DNA from: a virus
Strand: one strand, 5' to 3'
Length of the DNA: 64,000 nucleotides
Virus record (IMG/VR): IMGVR_UViG_3300007712_000002
Span: 28,504-92,503 of that record
The notes under the pieces were generated by a model. That model saw nothing but the letters and a program-made list of their open reading frames with translations. It did not search any database and was not told where the DNA came from. The number at the start of each line of letters is the position of its first letter. Within the stretch, counting starts at the first letter, position 1. The translations under genes and the position numbers were made by a program. This document shows positions 55,143-61,729 of the stretch, one piece after another.

Positions 55143-55442
55143 ATGGCCAAGATGTCAACAAAGGATGCCGCAACAGAGGCTCTAATAATTTGTGATAGAC
55201 TCGACGCTGTTGAGGATCTCAACAAAAATTCACGTGCTATCGTCGATTCTGTTCGCGCCATGATTGATACTAACCCTGACTCATATGCAAGGTTTGCTCT
55301 CAAGCATGTGCAAAGTGCAGATTATATGCATTATTTTTTCACTAACATGCATCCAGCAGACAAGGACAGCGTGTCCTACAAGACAATGCGCAATGATCCT
55401 ACTAGCAGGTTGTATCATATTGAATATTGCCCGTTGGTCTAA
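55143..55442 (+). CDS. small protein between tRNA genes
   Basis: 99 residues, AGGAGG 6 bases before the ATG. Helical (LIICDRLDAVEDLNKNSRAI). The last five codons and stop lie in the next tRNA, so maturation of that tRNA would cut the message. Function unknown. Confidence 0.6.
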   Translation: MAKMSTKDAATEALIICDRLDAVEDLNKNSRAIVDSVRAMIDTNPDSYARFALKHVQSADYMHYFFTNMHPADKDSVSYKTMRNDPTSRLYHIEYCPLV

Positions 55443-55503
55443 TTGGCAGGACGTCTGATTTTGGTTCAGAAGATTCCAGGTTCGAGCCCTGGACGGGCAT
55501 CCA
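55428..55503 (+). tRNA. tRNA-Gln (TTG)
   Basis: Acceptor TGCCCGT/ACGGGCA, loop TTTTGGT on TCTGA/TCAGA, T arm CCAGG-TTCGAGC-CCTGG, encoded TCCA. Confidence 0.88.
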
Positions 55504-55530
55504 AAGATTGGTTATTGACCAAGAGAACAT

Positions 55531-55609
55531 GGCCCCTCGGTCTAATTGGCATTTGGACGCTGGCCTCTCAAGCCAGAGGGTGCGGGTTCGACTCCCGCAG
55601 GGGCTACCA
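55531..55609 (+). tRNA. tRNA-Glu (CTC)
   Basis: Acceptor GGCCCCT/AGGGGCT, loop CTCTCAA on CTGGC/GCCAG, T arm GCGGG-TTCGACT-CCCGC, encoded ACCA. Confidence 0.9.
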
Positions 55610-55694
55610 ATACTAATGTTCGTCTGTGCTGGCCGACGCCTTCCTTGATTGGATCGCGCTTACAAGAATATCGGGAAAACAGACACTAATTCAT

Positions 55695-55773
55695 GGCCCC
55701 ACGGTCTAAGTGGTATATGGATGCCGGTCTTTCAAACCGGAGGGTGCGGGTTCGAACCCCGCTGGGGCTACCA
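55695..55773 (+). tRNA. tRNA-Glu (TTC)
   Basis: Acceptor GGCCCCA/TGGGGCT, loop CTTTCAA on CCGGT/ACCGG, T arm GCGGG-TTCGAAC-CCCGC, encoded ACCA. Close relative of the CTC isoacceptor at 55531. Confidence 0.92.
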
Positions 55774-55788
55774 ATTACACTGCATTAA

Positions 55789-55862
55789 CTGGGTATAATG
55801 AAGTGGTATCATGCCTGTCTCGGACACAGGCAGCGGAAGTTCGATTCTTCCTACCCAGACCA
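55789..55862 (+). tRNA. tRNA-Pro (CGG)
   Basis: Acceptor CTGGGTA/TACCCAG, loop CTCGGAC on CCTGT/ACAGG, T arm GGAAG-TTCGATT-CTTCC, encoded ACCA. Confidence 0.9.
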
Positions 55863-55871
55863 ATTCAAGAG

Positions 55872-55989
55872 ATGCGCAGACGAGCGTGAAGCTGTATTTA
55901 CCAGGTGCGGCGGGTAGCGTGGCGTCAGTAAAACTAACTCAGTGCTGGTAACACGAGTTGGGTGGTTGGTTCGAGTCCAACTGCGCAGT
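55872..55989 (+). tRNA. tRNA-Thr-like (GGT) with a ~45-nt insertion
   Basis: Outer stem TGCGCA/TGCGCA pairs, T arm GTTGG-TTCGAGT-CCAAC and loop CTGGTAA on GTG/CAC are present, but the D side is about 60 bases long. 118 bases in total and no CCA. Either an intron-like insertion or a decayed gene. It is the only Thr candidate with a full arm set. Confidence 0.5.
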
Positions 55990-55995
55990 TATTAA

Positions 55996-56072
55996 CGGCC
56001 GAAACTATGGTTGTAGTCGGGTATCTTGACATGATACCGTCAGTGTTGGGTTCGATCCCCATAGGCCGACCA
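55996..56072 (+). tRNA. tRNA-Val (GAC)
   Basis: Loop TTGACAT on GTATC/GATAC, T loop TTCGATC, acceptor CGGCC/GGCCG, encoded ACCA. Confidence 0.82.
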
Positions 56073-56081
56073 ATAATGTCA

Positions 56082-56110
56082 TTGACATCGTTGATTATCA
56101 ATGCTATGTT
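56082..56110 (+). promoter_or_regulatory. sigma70-type promoter inside the tRNA cluster
   Basis: TTGACA 56082-56087, 17-base spacer, TATGTT 56105-56110, before the gene at 56140. Confidence 0.6.
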
Positions 56111-56139
56111 GGTGTGCAACAGTAACAATGAGGTTAAAT

Positions 56140-56355
56140 ATGAAAATTGGAATCCTATCCATTGATGATGAAATTGTAATCGTCAAAGACGTCGGCAATG
56201 TTGATGCAGTAATTGAGAAATTAAAGTCCTATGGTCGCACTGTAAATAACGGTTGGGTTATGGACTTTGACAATCTGCCTGAGGGATTTGGAACTATCGA
56301 ACTACCTACATCCATTGCATGTTATGATGCAGAAGAAATGAATTTTGACTTTTAG
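56140..56355 (+). CDS. small acidic protein between tRNA genes
   Basis: 71 residues from ATG 56140 with GAGG upstream. Alpha/beta (KIGILSIDDEIVIVKDVGNV). Its stop codon overlaps the first base pair of tRNA-Val. Function unknown. Confidence 0.55.
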   Translation: MKIGILSIDDEIVIVKDVGNVDAVIEKLKSYGRTVNNGWVMDFDNLPEGFGTIELPTSIACYDAEEMNFDF

Positions 56356-56430
56356 GCGTAAACCATGGTGTGGTCGGGGATCTTTACACGGTCCTGTCGG
56401 TGGTTGAGTTCGATCCTCACGCGCCTACCA
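56354..56430 (+). tRNA. tRNA-Val (TAC)
   Basis: Acceptor AGGCGT/GCGCCT, loop TTTACAC on GGATC/GGTCC, T loop TTCGATC, encoded ACCA. Confidence 0.85.
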
Positions 56431-56440
56431 ATACACACAT

Positions 56441-56515
56441 CAGGGTGTGGGAAAGTGGTAATCCGTCTGGTTTGGAACCAGAAGATCGCGAGTTCGATCC
56501 TCGCCACCCTGACCA
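56441..56515 (+). tRNA. tRNA-Pro (TGG)
   Basis: Acceptor CAGGGTG/CACCCTG, loop TTTGGAA on TCTGG/CCAGA, T arm GCGAG-TTCGATC-CTCGC, encoded ACCA. Confidence 0.92.
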
Positions 56516-56524
56516 AAACAAAGG

Positions 56525-56553
56525 TTGACAAACCAAGTCATCCTGACTAAATC
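56525..56553 (+). promoter_or_regulatory. sigma70-type early promoter
   Basis: TTGACA 56525-56530 followed by AACCAAG, TAAATC 56548-56553, 17-base spacer. A late box ATAAATA lies at 56590-56596. Confidence 0.5.
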
Positions 56554-56589
56554 GTAATTTTAGTATTGGCAGGTAATAAGCTATTTTGC

Positions 56590-56596
56590 ATAAATA
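56590..56596 (+). promoter_or_regulatory. T4-type late promoter
   Basis: ATAAATA 24 bases before the gene at 56621. Confidence 0.6.
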
Positions 56597-56620
56597 AGTT
56601 GAAGCGAGAGAGAGATAACC

Positions 56621-57403
56621 ATGTATTCATCTGAAATGCGTCAAATAATAAATACGCTAAGTAACCTAACCGAATCCACTGTTCCAACCATAAATGATCT
56701 GGACCAGGAAGCACTGATTTCTCATTATCAAAAAAATGGATTCACAGCGTTCCGTCATAATAATCAGATTTGGGCACCCAAGACTGCGACCGCAAAGAAT
56801 ACGAACAAGTTGGTTTTAAACTGGACATCAACATTTCAAAGGAAAGACCAATTAAAATTTCGTGACGCTGCCTTCACATATGCAAGACTCATGATTAATC
56901 CCCTTACCAATGACATAATAGGGGCACAAGTGCAAGGCAACGCACAAGACATTCAGCGCAAGGCTGATGCTGAATCTGAAGAAAAATCTTTGAAAGATAG
57001 TCATCGAGAAATTGTTGGCAAGATCAAACAAGCAATCGAAAACGATCCAGAAGTTAAAAAACATTACGAAGCAACACTTGATGAACTCATACCAAGAGCT
57101 GGTCCTATAATAAAAAAGAATTATTCTGAATCAGAACTGGAACAATTCTATCGTGACATGAAAAAATTTGAACCAGAAGTTGAGGTTTATGTTGTCAAAA
57201 GACGAGGGAAAACAACCTATGTTGTGCGTCTGACAGATTTACTTACTACTGATTACATGTACCTGGACAAATATCCATATAAAGAAGAACGATTGCGAGC
57301 AGCAGTTGACGCAGCAGTTGAAGCTATTGGTCCTGAAAAGGTAGCTAGAACGACAATCAATACCAGACTATATGTTGATTTTTCAATCACTCTCAAAGAT
57401 TGA
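56621..57403 (+). CDS. late protein with leader-type N-terminus
   Basis: 260 residues, GAGAGAGAT before the ATG. N-terminus MYSSEMRQIINTLSNLTES is of the capsid-targeting style. Body is mixed, with a basic-acidic coiled segment (residues 105-150) and a C-terminal alpha/beta domain (EVEVYVVKRRGKTTYVVRLT). Possibly an internal virion protein. Confidence 0.6.
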   Translation: MYSSEMRQIINTLSNLTESTVPTINDLDQEALISHYQKNGFTAFRHNNQIWAPKTATAKNTNKLVLNWTSTFQRKDQLKFRDAAFTYARLMINPLTNDIIGAQVQGNAQDIQRKADAESEEKSLKDSHREIVGKIKQAIENDPEVKKHYEATLDELIPRAGPIIKKNYSESELEQFYRDMKKFEPEVEVYVVKRRGKTTYVVRLTDLLTTDYMYLDKYPYKEERLRAAVDAAVEAIGPEKVARTTINTRLYVDFSITLKD

Positions 57404-57463
57404 TGAAAGCTTTGCTGATTTGGCGGATCGATATTACAACACTTAACTTAAAAGGAGACAGTT

Positions 57464-57493
57464 ATGAAACGCAAGGTGAACAAAAAGCCGTAA
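57464..57493 (+). CDS. Lys-rich nine-residue leader peptide before tRNA-Lys genes
   Basis: AAAAGGAG 6 bases before the ATG; the peptide is MKRKVNKKP, four Lys in nine residues using both AAA and AAG. Two bases after the stop a perfect hairpin begins (57496). Three tRNA-Lys genes follow. The layout is that of an attenuator leader. Confidence 0.4.
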   Translation: MKRKVNKKP

Positions 57494-57495
57494 CT

Positions 57496-57523
57496 GTCCT
57501 GGAAGCCCGCAACGGTCCAGGAC
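57496..57523 (+). promoter_or_regulatory. hairpin after the Lys-rich leader
   Basis: GTCCTGGA (57496-57503) pairs perfectly with TCCAGGAC (57516-57523). No U-run, so it may act by anti-pairing, RNA cleavage or rho. Confidence 0.5.
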
Positions 57524-57551
57524 GGAGTGACAGACGATGTTGCACTATCTT

Positions 57552-57629
57552 GGACCGGTAGCTGAGTTGGTTTTAGCGGGAGGCTCTTACCCTCCGTCAA
57601 CGTGGGTTCGAATCCCACCCGGTTCTCCA
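57552..57629 (+). tRNA. tRNA-Lys (CTT)
   Basis: Acceptor GGACCGG/CCGGTTC, loop CTCTTAC on GGAGG/CCTCC, T arm GTGGG-TTCGAAT-CCCAC, encoded TCCA. Confidence 0.9.
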
Positions 57630-57648
57630 AAATACTTTGTATCTTCGT

Positions 57649-57731
57649 GGACCGGTAGACGAAAGGCGATGTGGATTGCTAACGGGCTTTTAATCCGTGG
57701 TCAAGGAGTTCGACTCTCCACCGGTTCTCCA
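57649..57731 (+). tRNA. tRNA-Lys (TTT)
   Basis: Acceptor GGACCGG/CCGGTTC, loop CTTTTAA on ACGGG/TCCGT, T arm GGAG-TTCGACT-CTCC, encoded TCCA. D region is about six bases longer than normal. Confidence 0.85.
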
Positions 57732-57856
57732 ACATACAAAGTTGTCCTTTAAAGATTAGCTGCGGGGGTGCCCAATATGCTAACGCCAGTGACAAGGACG
57801 TGGAGGCATACACAGCCAGAAGCGAATGAGTTACGACACGGTAGGTATTTTGATAT

Positions 57857-57931
57857 GGACCGGTAGCTCAGAGGCAGAGCAGCGGACTCTTAATCCGCGT
57901 GTCGAGATTTCGAAATTCTCCCGGTTCACCA
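57857..57931 (+). tRNA. tRNA-Lys (CTT)
   Basis: Acceptor GGACCGG/CCGGTTC, D arm TAGCTCAGAGGCAGAGC, loop CTCTTAA on GCGGA/TCCGC, T arm GAGAT-TTCGAAA-TTCTC, encoded ACCA. Confidence 0.92.
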
Positions 57932-57947
57932 ACCTTGCTGTTGACAG

Positions 57948-57954
57948 CTAAATA
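57948..57954 (+). promoter_or_regulatory. late-promoter variant
   Basis: CTAAATA 22 bases before the gene at 57977; TTGACA at 57941 has no good -10. Confidence 0.4.
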
Positions 57955-57976
57955 AGATTACTGTAGGAGTAACACG

Positions 57977-58456
57977 ATGAGCAACAGCCAAGAGATGCGC
58001 CGTATCATGACACTAATGGAAGCGCCAAGTGCAACCCAAGAACTCGGTATGGATTTTGATAAATTCGAAAGTCTTTTGATGAGACTCACGGCAGATGAGG
58101 CTCGTGAATGGCAAGACCATGCTCAAAAAGGATATACTGACCGTCCAGCGGCACCCAATACTGGATCATTTGTTTCTCGGGGTTATGGAATGATTGAGCC
58201 AAAATATAATATTGACATATCAGCTGGCTATCAGGGAATGTTCACTCGTCGTTATGTGGCACTTCTCCAGATTGGGTCAAACATTTCTCTAGAAATACGC
58301 AAAGAAATCATCAACGACTTCAAAATTGCCCTTGCGGACAAAACAGGTTTCGATCCCGAACAGTCAACAGTGGCCGAGACTGATGATGGCGTTAGGCTAC
58401 ATTTTGACACAGTGAGCGGCACCGCATGGGGCGGTGTTGGTGTTTGGAAAGAATAA
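57977..58456 (+). CDS. late-type protein with leader-like N-terminus
   Basis: 159 residues, AGGAG before the ATG. N-terminus MSNSQEMRRIMTLMEA; body alpha/beta (YNIDISAGYQGMFTRRYVAL). No family recognised. Confidence 0.6.
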   Translation: MSNSQEMRRIMTLMEAPSATQELGMDFDKFESLLMRLTADEAREWQDHAQKGYTDRPAAPNTGSFVSRGYGMIEPKYNIDISAGYQGMFTRRYVALLQIGSNISLEIRKEIINDFKIALADKTGFDPEQSTVAETDDGVRLHFDTVSGTAWGGVGVWKE

Positions 58457-58467
58457 CCCACAATATA

Positions 58468-58599
58468 ATTTGATGACGGCCCTCAGGCGGTGGAAAGCAC
58501 TACAAGGCTCTCGGTTAGACGAAAGTTTGCCATTCTTTGGGAGAATGGTTGGGAGTCAGGAGACAAGTCCGGAGAGGAAGTTGCAACCCGTCATCAAAT
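58468..58599 (+). ncRNA. 132-nt structured RNA closed by a 12-bp stem
   Basis: ATTTGATGACGG (58468-58479) is the exact complement of CCGTCATCAAAT (58588-58599). Inside, CCATTCT-TTGGG-AGAATGG is a perfect 7-bp hairpin, and the rest is GC-rich. It ends 6 bases before tRNA-Ile. No known RNA type recognised. Confidence 0.5.
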
Positions 58600-58605
58600 C
58601 AATAT

Positions 58606-58681
58606 GCTAGTTACTCTCTATCGGAAAGAGACGCGGCCGATAACCGTGGATGACAAGGTTCGACTCCTTGAACTAGCACCA
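58606..58681 (+). tRNA. tRNA-Ile (GAT)
   Basis: Acceptor GCTAGTT/AACTAGC, D stem CTCT/AGAG, loop CCGATAA (C33 in place of U33) on CGCGG/CCGTG, T arm CAAGG-TTCGACT-CCTTG, encoded ACCA. Third Ile (GAT) gene. Confidence 0.82.
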
Positions 58682-58693
58682 AAAACTACACTC

Positions 58694-58700
58694 ATAAATA
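58694..58700 (+). promoter_or_regulatory. T4-type late promoter
   Basis: ATAAATA 26 bases before the gene at 58727. Confidence 0.6.
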
Positions 58701-58726
58701 AGTAAGATATATGGAAGGTATAGAAA

Positions 58727-59254
58727 ATGTCAAATATCAATGAAGAATCCTTTGATAGATTACGTCAGTTGGCAGGATTGAAGCCTTCAAAAACAGAGAC
58801 CGCGCCGTCAACAGCAACACCTCTAGTGGCGAGGGTCAAACTCGAGTCATTGAAACCTAGATATGTTAGGGTTGGATCTAAAGATGTTGTCGCTGCACTT
58901 TTGGGTGTGAACAACACTGTTGATCAAATACTTGCTAAAGTTGCAGAACACTATAAAGAAACGGACTCCTCTACAACGCCTCCTTTTGAAGCTAAGATAG
59001 TGGATGTAGATCCTTCTAAAGCGTCAAAAGTGCAAGATTTAAAAGAGCTCAAGCTTGAAACCGTCCAGAATCTGGACGCCACTCTCAAGGAAATGTGGGA
59101 TGAGCATGATTTGGCTGATGGATGGGAAATTGTGGTAGGCGACGGCTATCCTATTGAACATGCAATAAAAATGGTTTTGCATGATTTTATTGATGACTAT
59201 GTTGCTGATAATCCATTAAGGCATTCCAGCAACATAACATCTTATAGTATATAA
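58727..59254 (+). CDS. late-type protein with INRLRKLAG-type leader
   Basis: 175 residues. MSNINEESFDRLRQLAGLKPS carries the leader motif offset by five residues; a Thr/Ser linker and an alpha/beta body follow. Likely an internal virion protein, by analogy with the family at 21-23 kb. Confidence 0.6.
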   Translation: MSNINEESFDRLRQLAGLKPSKTETAPSTATPLVARVKLESLKPRYVRVGSKDVVAALLGVNNTVDQILAKVAEHYKETDSSTTPPFEAKIVDVDPSKASKVQDLKELKLETVQNLDATLKEMWDEHDLADGWEIVVGDGYPIEHAIKMVLHDFIDDYVADNPLRHSSNITSYSI

Positions 59255-59260
59255 ATTTAT

Positions 59261-59334
59261 TGCCCGATCTTCTAATGGCAGGAAAGCTGGCTCTGAACCA
59301 GACAATGGTGGTTCGACCCCACCTCGGGCATCCA
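59261..59334 (+). tRNA. tRNA-Gln (CTG)
   Basis: Acceptor TGCCCGA/TCGGGCA, loop CTCTGAA on GCTGG/CCAGA, T arm GGTGG-TTCGACC-CCACC, encoded TCCA. Confidence 0.9.
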
Positions 59335-59342
59335 AATTTGAC

Positions 59343-59442
59343 AAGCAAGTGACGAGAATTGGCAGACGTGGCTGGTTAACAACCGGCTGAAGGATCCGTG
59401 AGAATTTAGGCCTTCGTGTGGGTTCAAATCCCACCTTGCTTG
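59343..59442 (+). tRNA. class II tRNA with Leu-type D arm and AAC loop
   Basis: Acceptor AAGCAAG/CTTGCTT, D arm GAATTGGCAGACG typical of tRNA-Leu, loop TTAACAA on GCTGG/CCGGC, long variable arm GAAGG...CCTTC, T arm GTGGG-TTCAAAT-CCCAC. CCA not encoded; acceptor pairing extends four more pairs (TGACAAGCAAG). The AAC triplet would read Val codons; identity is uncertain. Confidence 0.6.
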
Positions 59443-59445
59443 TCA

Positions 59446-59453
59446 TATAAATA
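59446..59453 (+). promoter_or_regulatory. T4-type late promoter, five bases from the ATG
   Basis: TATAAATA, then CACAC and the ATG at 59459; leaderless message expected. It begins three bases after the preceding tRNA-like gene. Confidence 0.7.
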
Positions 59454-59458
59454 CACAC

Positions 59459-59755
59459 ATGGTAACAAAATTCTCAACCAACACTAGCAGCCAAGTTGCA
59501 ATCTATATCACTGGTAACGAAGCTAGTGGATATCGCATCACATACGAATTTTTGGAAAATGTGACAGATGAACAGGCTATTGCTATACGCACTAGACTAC
59601 TAAAAAGCTTTTCACTAGGACGACAGTTTGTAGATGCAAAACTATTGTCAGGTGCGCAACGCAAGGCAAATTTGATGAAGACCATATTTAGACAAGAATA
59701 TGGTCTATTAGCAAATACAGTTACGTTAACCAACGAAAGAAATAACGCGGGGTAA
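59459..59755 (+). CDS. small late protein
   Basis: 98 residues; leaderless late start. Alpha/beta (QVAIYITGNEASGYRITYEF). Its last two codons and stop overlap tRNA-Gly. Function unknown. Confidence 0.6.
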   Translation: MVTKFSTNTSSQVAIYITGNEASGYRITYEFLENVTDEQAIAIRTRLLKSFSLGRQFVDAKLLSGAQRKANLMKTIFRQEYGLLANTVTLTNERNNAG

Positions 59756-59829
59756 GCCTAATGGAGACTGGTGTCTTCAGCAGCCTTCCAAGCTGTGCGC
59801 AAGGAGTTCGATTCTCCTGCTCCGCTCCA
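59747..59829 (+). tRNA. tRNA-Gly (TCC)
   Basis: Acceptor GCGGGGT/GCTCCGC, loop CTTCCAA on GCAGC/GCTGT, T arm AGGAG-TTCGATT-CTCCT, encoded TCCA. Confidence 0.88.
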
Positions 59830-59841
59830 ATCAAGTCAGAA

Positions 59842-59867
59842 GGCCACGGTTCGAGTCCGTGTTTAGG
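59842..59867 (+). pseudogene. orphan tRNA T arm
   Basis: CACGG-TTCGAGT-CCGTG followed by TTTAGGT; no matching 5' half and no CCA. The remaining spacer to 59937 has no recognised gene. Confidence 0.5.
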
Positions 59868-59937
59868 TCAAGGGAAGACCACTGGCCCGTAACCTGCGGT
59901 AAACTGGTGACTGGGGGAGAGACCCCAACAGAATTTC

Positions 59938-60012
59938 GCTCCTATAGTGATAATGGTAGCACAGCCCTTTGGTAGGGGGCCAGCAAAGGTTCGATTCCTT
60001 TTAGGAGCACCA
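59938..60012 (+). tRNA. tRNA-Pro (TGG)
   Basis: Acceptor GCTCCTA/TAGGAGC, loop TTTGGTA, T arm AAAGG-TTCGATT-CCTTT, encoded ACCA. Anticodon stem has a G-G opposition. Confidence 0.82.
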
Positions 60013-60014
60013 GA

Positions 60015-60021
60015 ATAAATA
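60015..60021 (+). promoter_or_regulatory. late-promoter box between tRNAs
   Basis: ATAAATA immediately followed by ATGG; could start a transcript covering the tRNAs downstream. Confidence 0.4.
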
Positions 60022-60105
60022 ATGGCACGATACAACAATGCCCAGAATGTAAAGCGGAACTTGGACACGGAGATTGGTGCCCGCAGTGCCGTGTAAGAAG
60101 ATAAT

Positions 60106-60196
60106 GGAAGTGACAATCTGTGAGGGTTCCAGGGAGGGATTGCTAATCCCATCGTGGTCGCAAGGCCATTGAGTTCGAGTCTCAGCACTTCCGCCA
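60106..60196 (+). tRNA. tRNA-Ser (GCT)
   Basis: Class II: acceptor GGAAGTG/CACTTCC, loop TTGCTAA on GGGA/TCCC, variable arm GTGGTCGCAAGGCCAT, T arm TGAG-TTCGAGT-CTCA, encoded GCCA. Confidence 0.9.
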
Positions 60197-60224
60197 ACAT
60201 CGTTGGATTCTTCAGTTTCCAACA

Positions 60225-60270
60225 ATCCTTGTCCTATATGCTGTGAAAGCGATCAGAACTGGACAAGGAT
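60225..60270 (+). other. stem-loop in tRNA spacer
   Basis: ATCCTTGTCC (60225-60234) pairs perfectly with GGACAAGGAT (60261-60270); 26-base loop. Just before tRNA-Arg. Confidence 0.5.
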
Positions 60271-60277
60271 CTATATT

Positions 60278-60353
60278 GCATCCGTAACTCAGGGGACAGA
60301 GTGTCGCGCTTCGAACGCGATGGACGGGGGTTCGAATCCTCCCGGGTGCTCCA
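60278..60353 (+). tRNA. tRNA-Arg (TCG)
   Basis: Acceptor GCATCCG/CGGGTGC, loop CTTCGAA on TCGCG/CGCGA, T loop TTCGAAT, encoded TCCA. Confidence 0.9.
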
Positions 60354-60452
60354 AATCAAGCAGTGTTGGTGATGTGTTAGATCATATCACCCTTCCTTGC
60401 AAGAGTATTCTAAGCAGCGTATGCTATGCTACGAGAATTCAAAGAGAATCAA

Positions 60453-60959
60453 ATGCCAAGACTTTATTCAATTGATGATGATTTTAGTGGAAAAACTCCG
60501 CGACACAATCCGGCGCATTTCTTCCCATCAGCAATTTGGACTAGAGGGATGAGCTCAGATTACTTTTGGAAATACGATTTAGAAGGAGATTTTCCAGCCC
60601 GTTCTTACATACATTGTGATGATCTTGATGATAAAGATACAGGGTTTTGGATTGAGTTGCGTAAAGATGTAGAACGTAGATTTTTAGGAGACGTATTTTA
60701 CCTGTATCAGCGCATGGATTATCGCCGATGGTGGAATAGAAACGCTAGTGAATACAGCAAAGAATACGAAAGACAACGACATGGTTACTGGACTTTCTAC
60801 TTTGAAAACGAAGGCGACCATGCTATGTTTATAATGCAGCACGGTGAAAGGTTAAGTGATAAGCGTTATAGGTTTCACCCTATCATGGGTATTAGTTGTG
60901 AAGATCATCGTTACGATGTTCCAAAGGACGAAGAGGTAGCTAATGCCTGGAGAATTTAG
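60453..60959 (+). CDS. protein of unknown function between tRNA genes
   Basis: 168 residues from ATG 60453 with AAAGAGA upstream; an in-frame ATG at 60426 directly abuts a TATGCT box. Rich in aromatic and charged residues (RRWWNRNASEYSKEYERQRH). Its stop shares a base with tRNA-Arg. Confidence 0.6.
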   Translation: MPRLYSIDDDFSGKTPRHNPAHFFPSAIWTRGMSSDYFWKYDLEGDFPARSYIHCDDLDDKDTGFWIELRKDVERRFLGDVFYLYQRMDYRRWWNRNASEYSKEYERQRHGYWTFYFENEGDHAMFIMQHGERLSDKRYRFHPIMGISCEDHRYDVPKDEEVANAWRI

Positions 60960-61031
60960 CCCCGGCCGACTGGAATGGTCCCAGGCCTCCTAAGCCAGGG
61001 TGAAGCGGTTCGAGTCCGCTCCGGGGCTCCA
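60959..61031 (+). tRNA. tRNA-Arg (CCT)
   Basis: Acceptor GCCCCGG/CCGGGGC, loop CTCCTAA, T arm AGCGG-TTCGAGT-CCGCT, encoded TCCA. Confidence 0.88.
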
Positions 61032-61050
61032 AAAAAAGTGAAAACAGTGG

Positions 61051-61079
61051 TTGACAACCAATGTGCTTTGCTGTATTGT
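61051..61079 (+). promoter_or_regulatory. sigma70-type early promoter
   Basis: TTGACA 61051-61056, 17-base spacer, TATTGT 61074-61079. Confidence 0.6.
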
Positions 61080-61116
61080 GATAGAGTAAGTTAAGCAAAC
61101 AGACAAGGAAATACAC

Positions 61117-61398
61117 ATGTCGACTTTTACCGCTGCTGATGTCAAAGCACTCAACTCGCTTTTGGCCAACGCTGATTCCGACGACCTCCGCCTCATGGCA
61201 GATCTCATGAAACGGCGCCGGGACCTGATCGGACGGCTGAATATGGGTCGGCTCACGATCGGACAAAAAGTCCAGTTTACGGGCAAGCGTGGTGCCACAC
61301 TCACCGGAACCATCCAAAAGGTCAACCGCAAAAAGTGTGTTGTCCAGACGCCAACCGGACTGTGGAACGTCCCGGGCACCATGCTCAAGGCAGTTTAA
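61117..61398 (+). CDS. small early protein, KOW/SH3-like end
   Basis: 93 residues, AAGGAAATA before the ATG. Helical N-terminal half; residues 45-93 are strand-rich (LTIGQKVQFTGKRGATLTG, CVVQTPTGLWNVPG), like a KOW/SH3 barrel. Function unknown. Confidence 0.6.
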   Translation: MSTFTAADVKALNSLLANADSDDLRLMADLMKRRRDLIGRLNMGRLTIGQKVQFTGKRGATLTGTIQKVNRKKCVVQTPTGLWNVPGTMLKAV

Positions 61399-61413
61399 CG
61401 CCCAACAAAATAC

Positions 61414-61488
61414 TCTGGGGAAGTGTTGATGGATACACGCCTGGTTGTGGACCAGGAATATAGGGTTCGATACCCTACCCCAGGACCA
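61414..61488 (+). tRNA. tRNA-His (GTG), A73 and no G-1
   Basis: Acceptor TCTGGGG/CCCCAGG, loop TTGTGGA on CCTGG/CCAGG, T arm TAGGG-TTCGATA-CCCTA, encoded ACCA. The base before the acceptor is C and position 73 is A, the arrangement of one alphaproteobacterial clade, not of most bacteria (G-1:C73). Confidence 0.9.
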
Positions 61489-61568
61489 ATTGGGACTTGG
61501 CTTCGGCGAGTCCAACCGTGCCCCTTGTAATGCTCTAATTGGTCAAGAGCTCACAAGATAATTAGAAG

Positions 61569-61612
61569 CCGGGCGACTGGTGAAAGGGTTGCGACGGAGA
61601 CAACAGTCCCGG
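61569..61612 (+). other. stem-loop in tRNA spacer
   Basis: CCGGG(C)GACTG pairs with CAGTCCCGG (61604-61612). No known RNA recognised in 61490-61644; a second nested hairpin CTTGT..GCTCT/AGAGC..ACAAG precedes it. Confidence 0.4.
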
Positions 61613-61644
61613 AAAGGTTTGACCAACCAACTGTTACGAGATTT

Positions 61645-61719
61645 GGCCCTATGGTATATGGTTTATTACACCGGTCTGTCTAACCGGGGAACGGAGTTAG
61701 AGTCTCCGTAGGGTCGCCA
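61645..61719 (+). tRNA. tRNA-Asp (GTC)
   Basis: Acceptor GGCCCTA/TAGGGTC, loop CTGTCTA on CCGGT/ACCGG, T arm CGGAG-TTAGAGT-CTCCG, encoded GCCA. T loop TTAGAGT departs from TTCGA. Confidence 0.85.
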
Positions 61720-61729
61720 AAATAACTAT

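Noticed and set aside
58490-58705. 71-codon + strand frame
   Set aside because: No ribosome site; it covers the 12-bp-stem RNA and tRNA-Ile, which account for the sequence.
60022-60096. Short frames after the late box, one encoding CPEC/CPQC
   Set aside because: The zinc-ribbon-like frame has no start codon and the frame with ATG is only 24 codons without similarity to anything.
60940-61515. Minus-strand frame of 191 codons
   Set aside because: It is antisense to tRNA-Arg, a good early gene with promoter, and tRNA-His.
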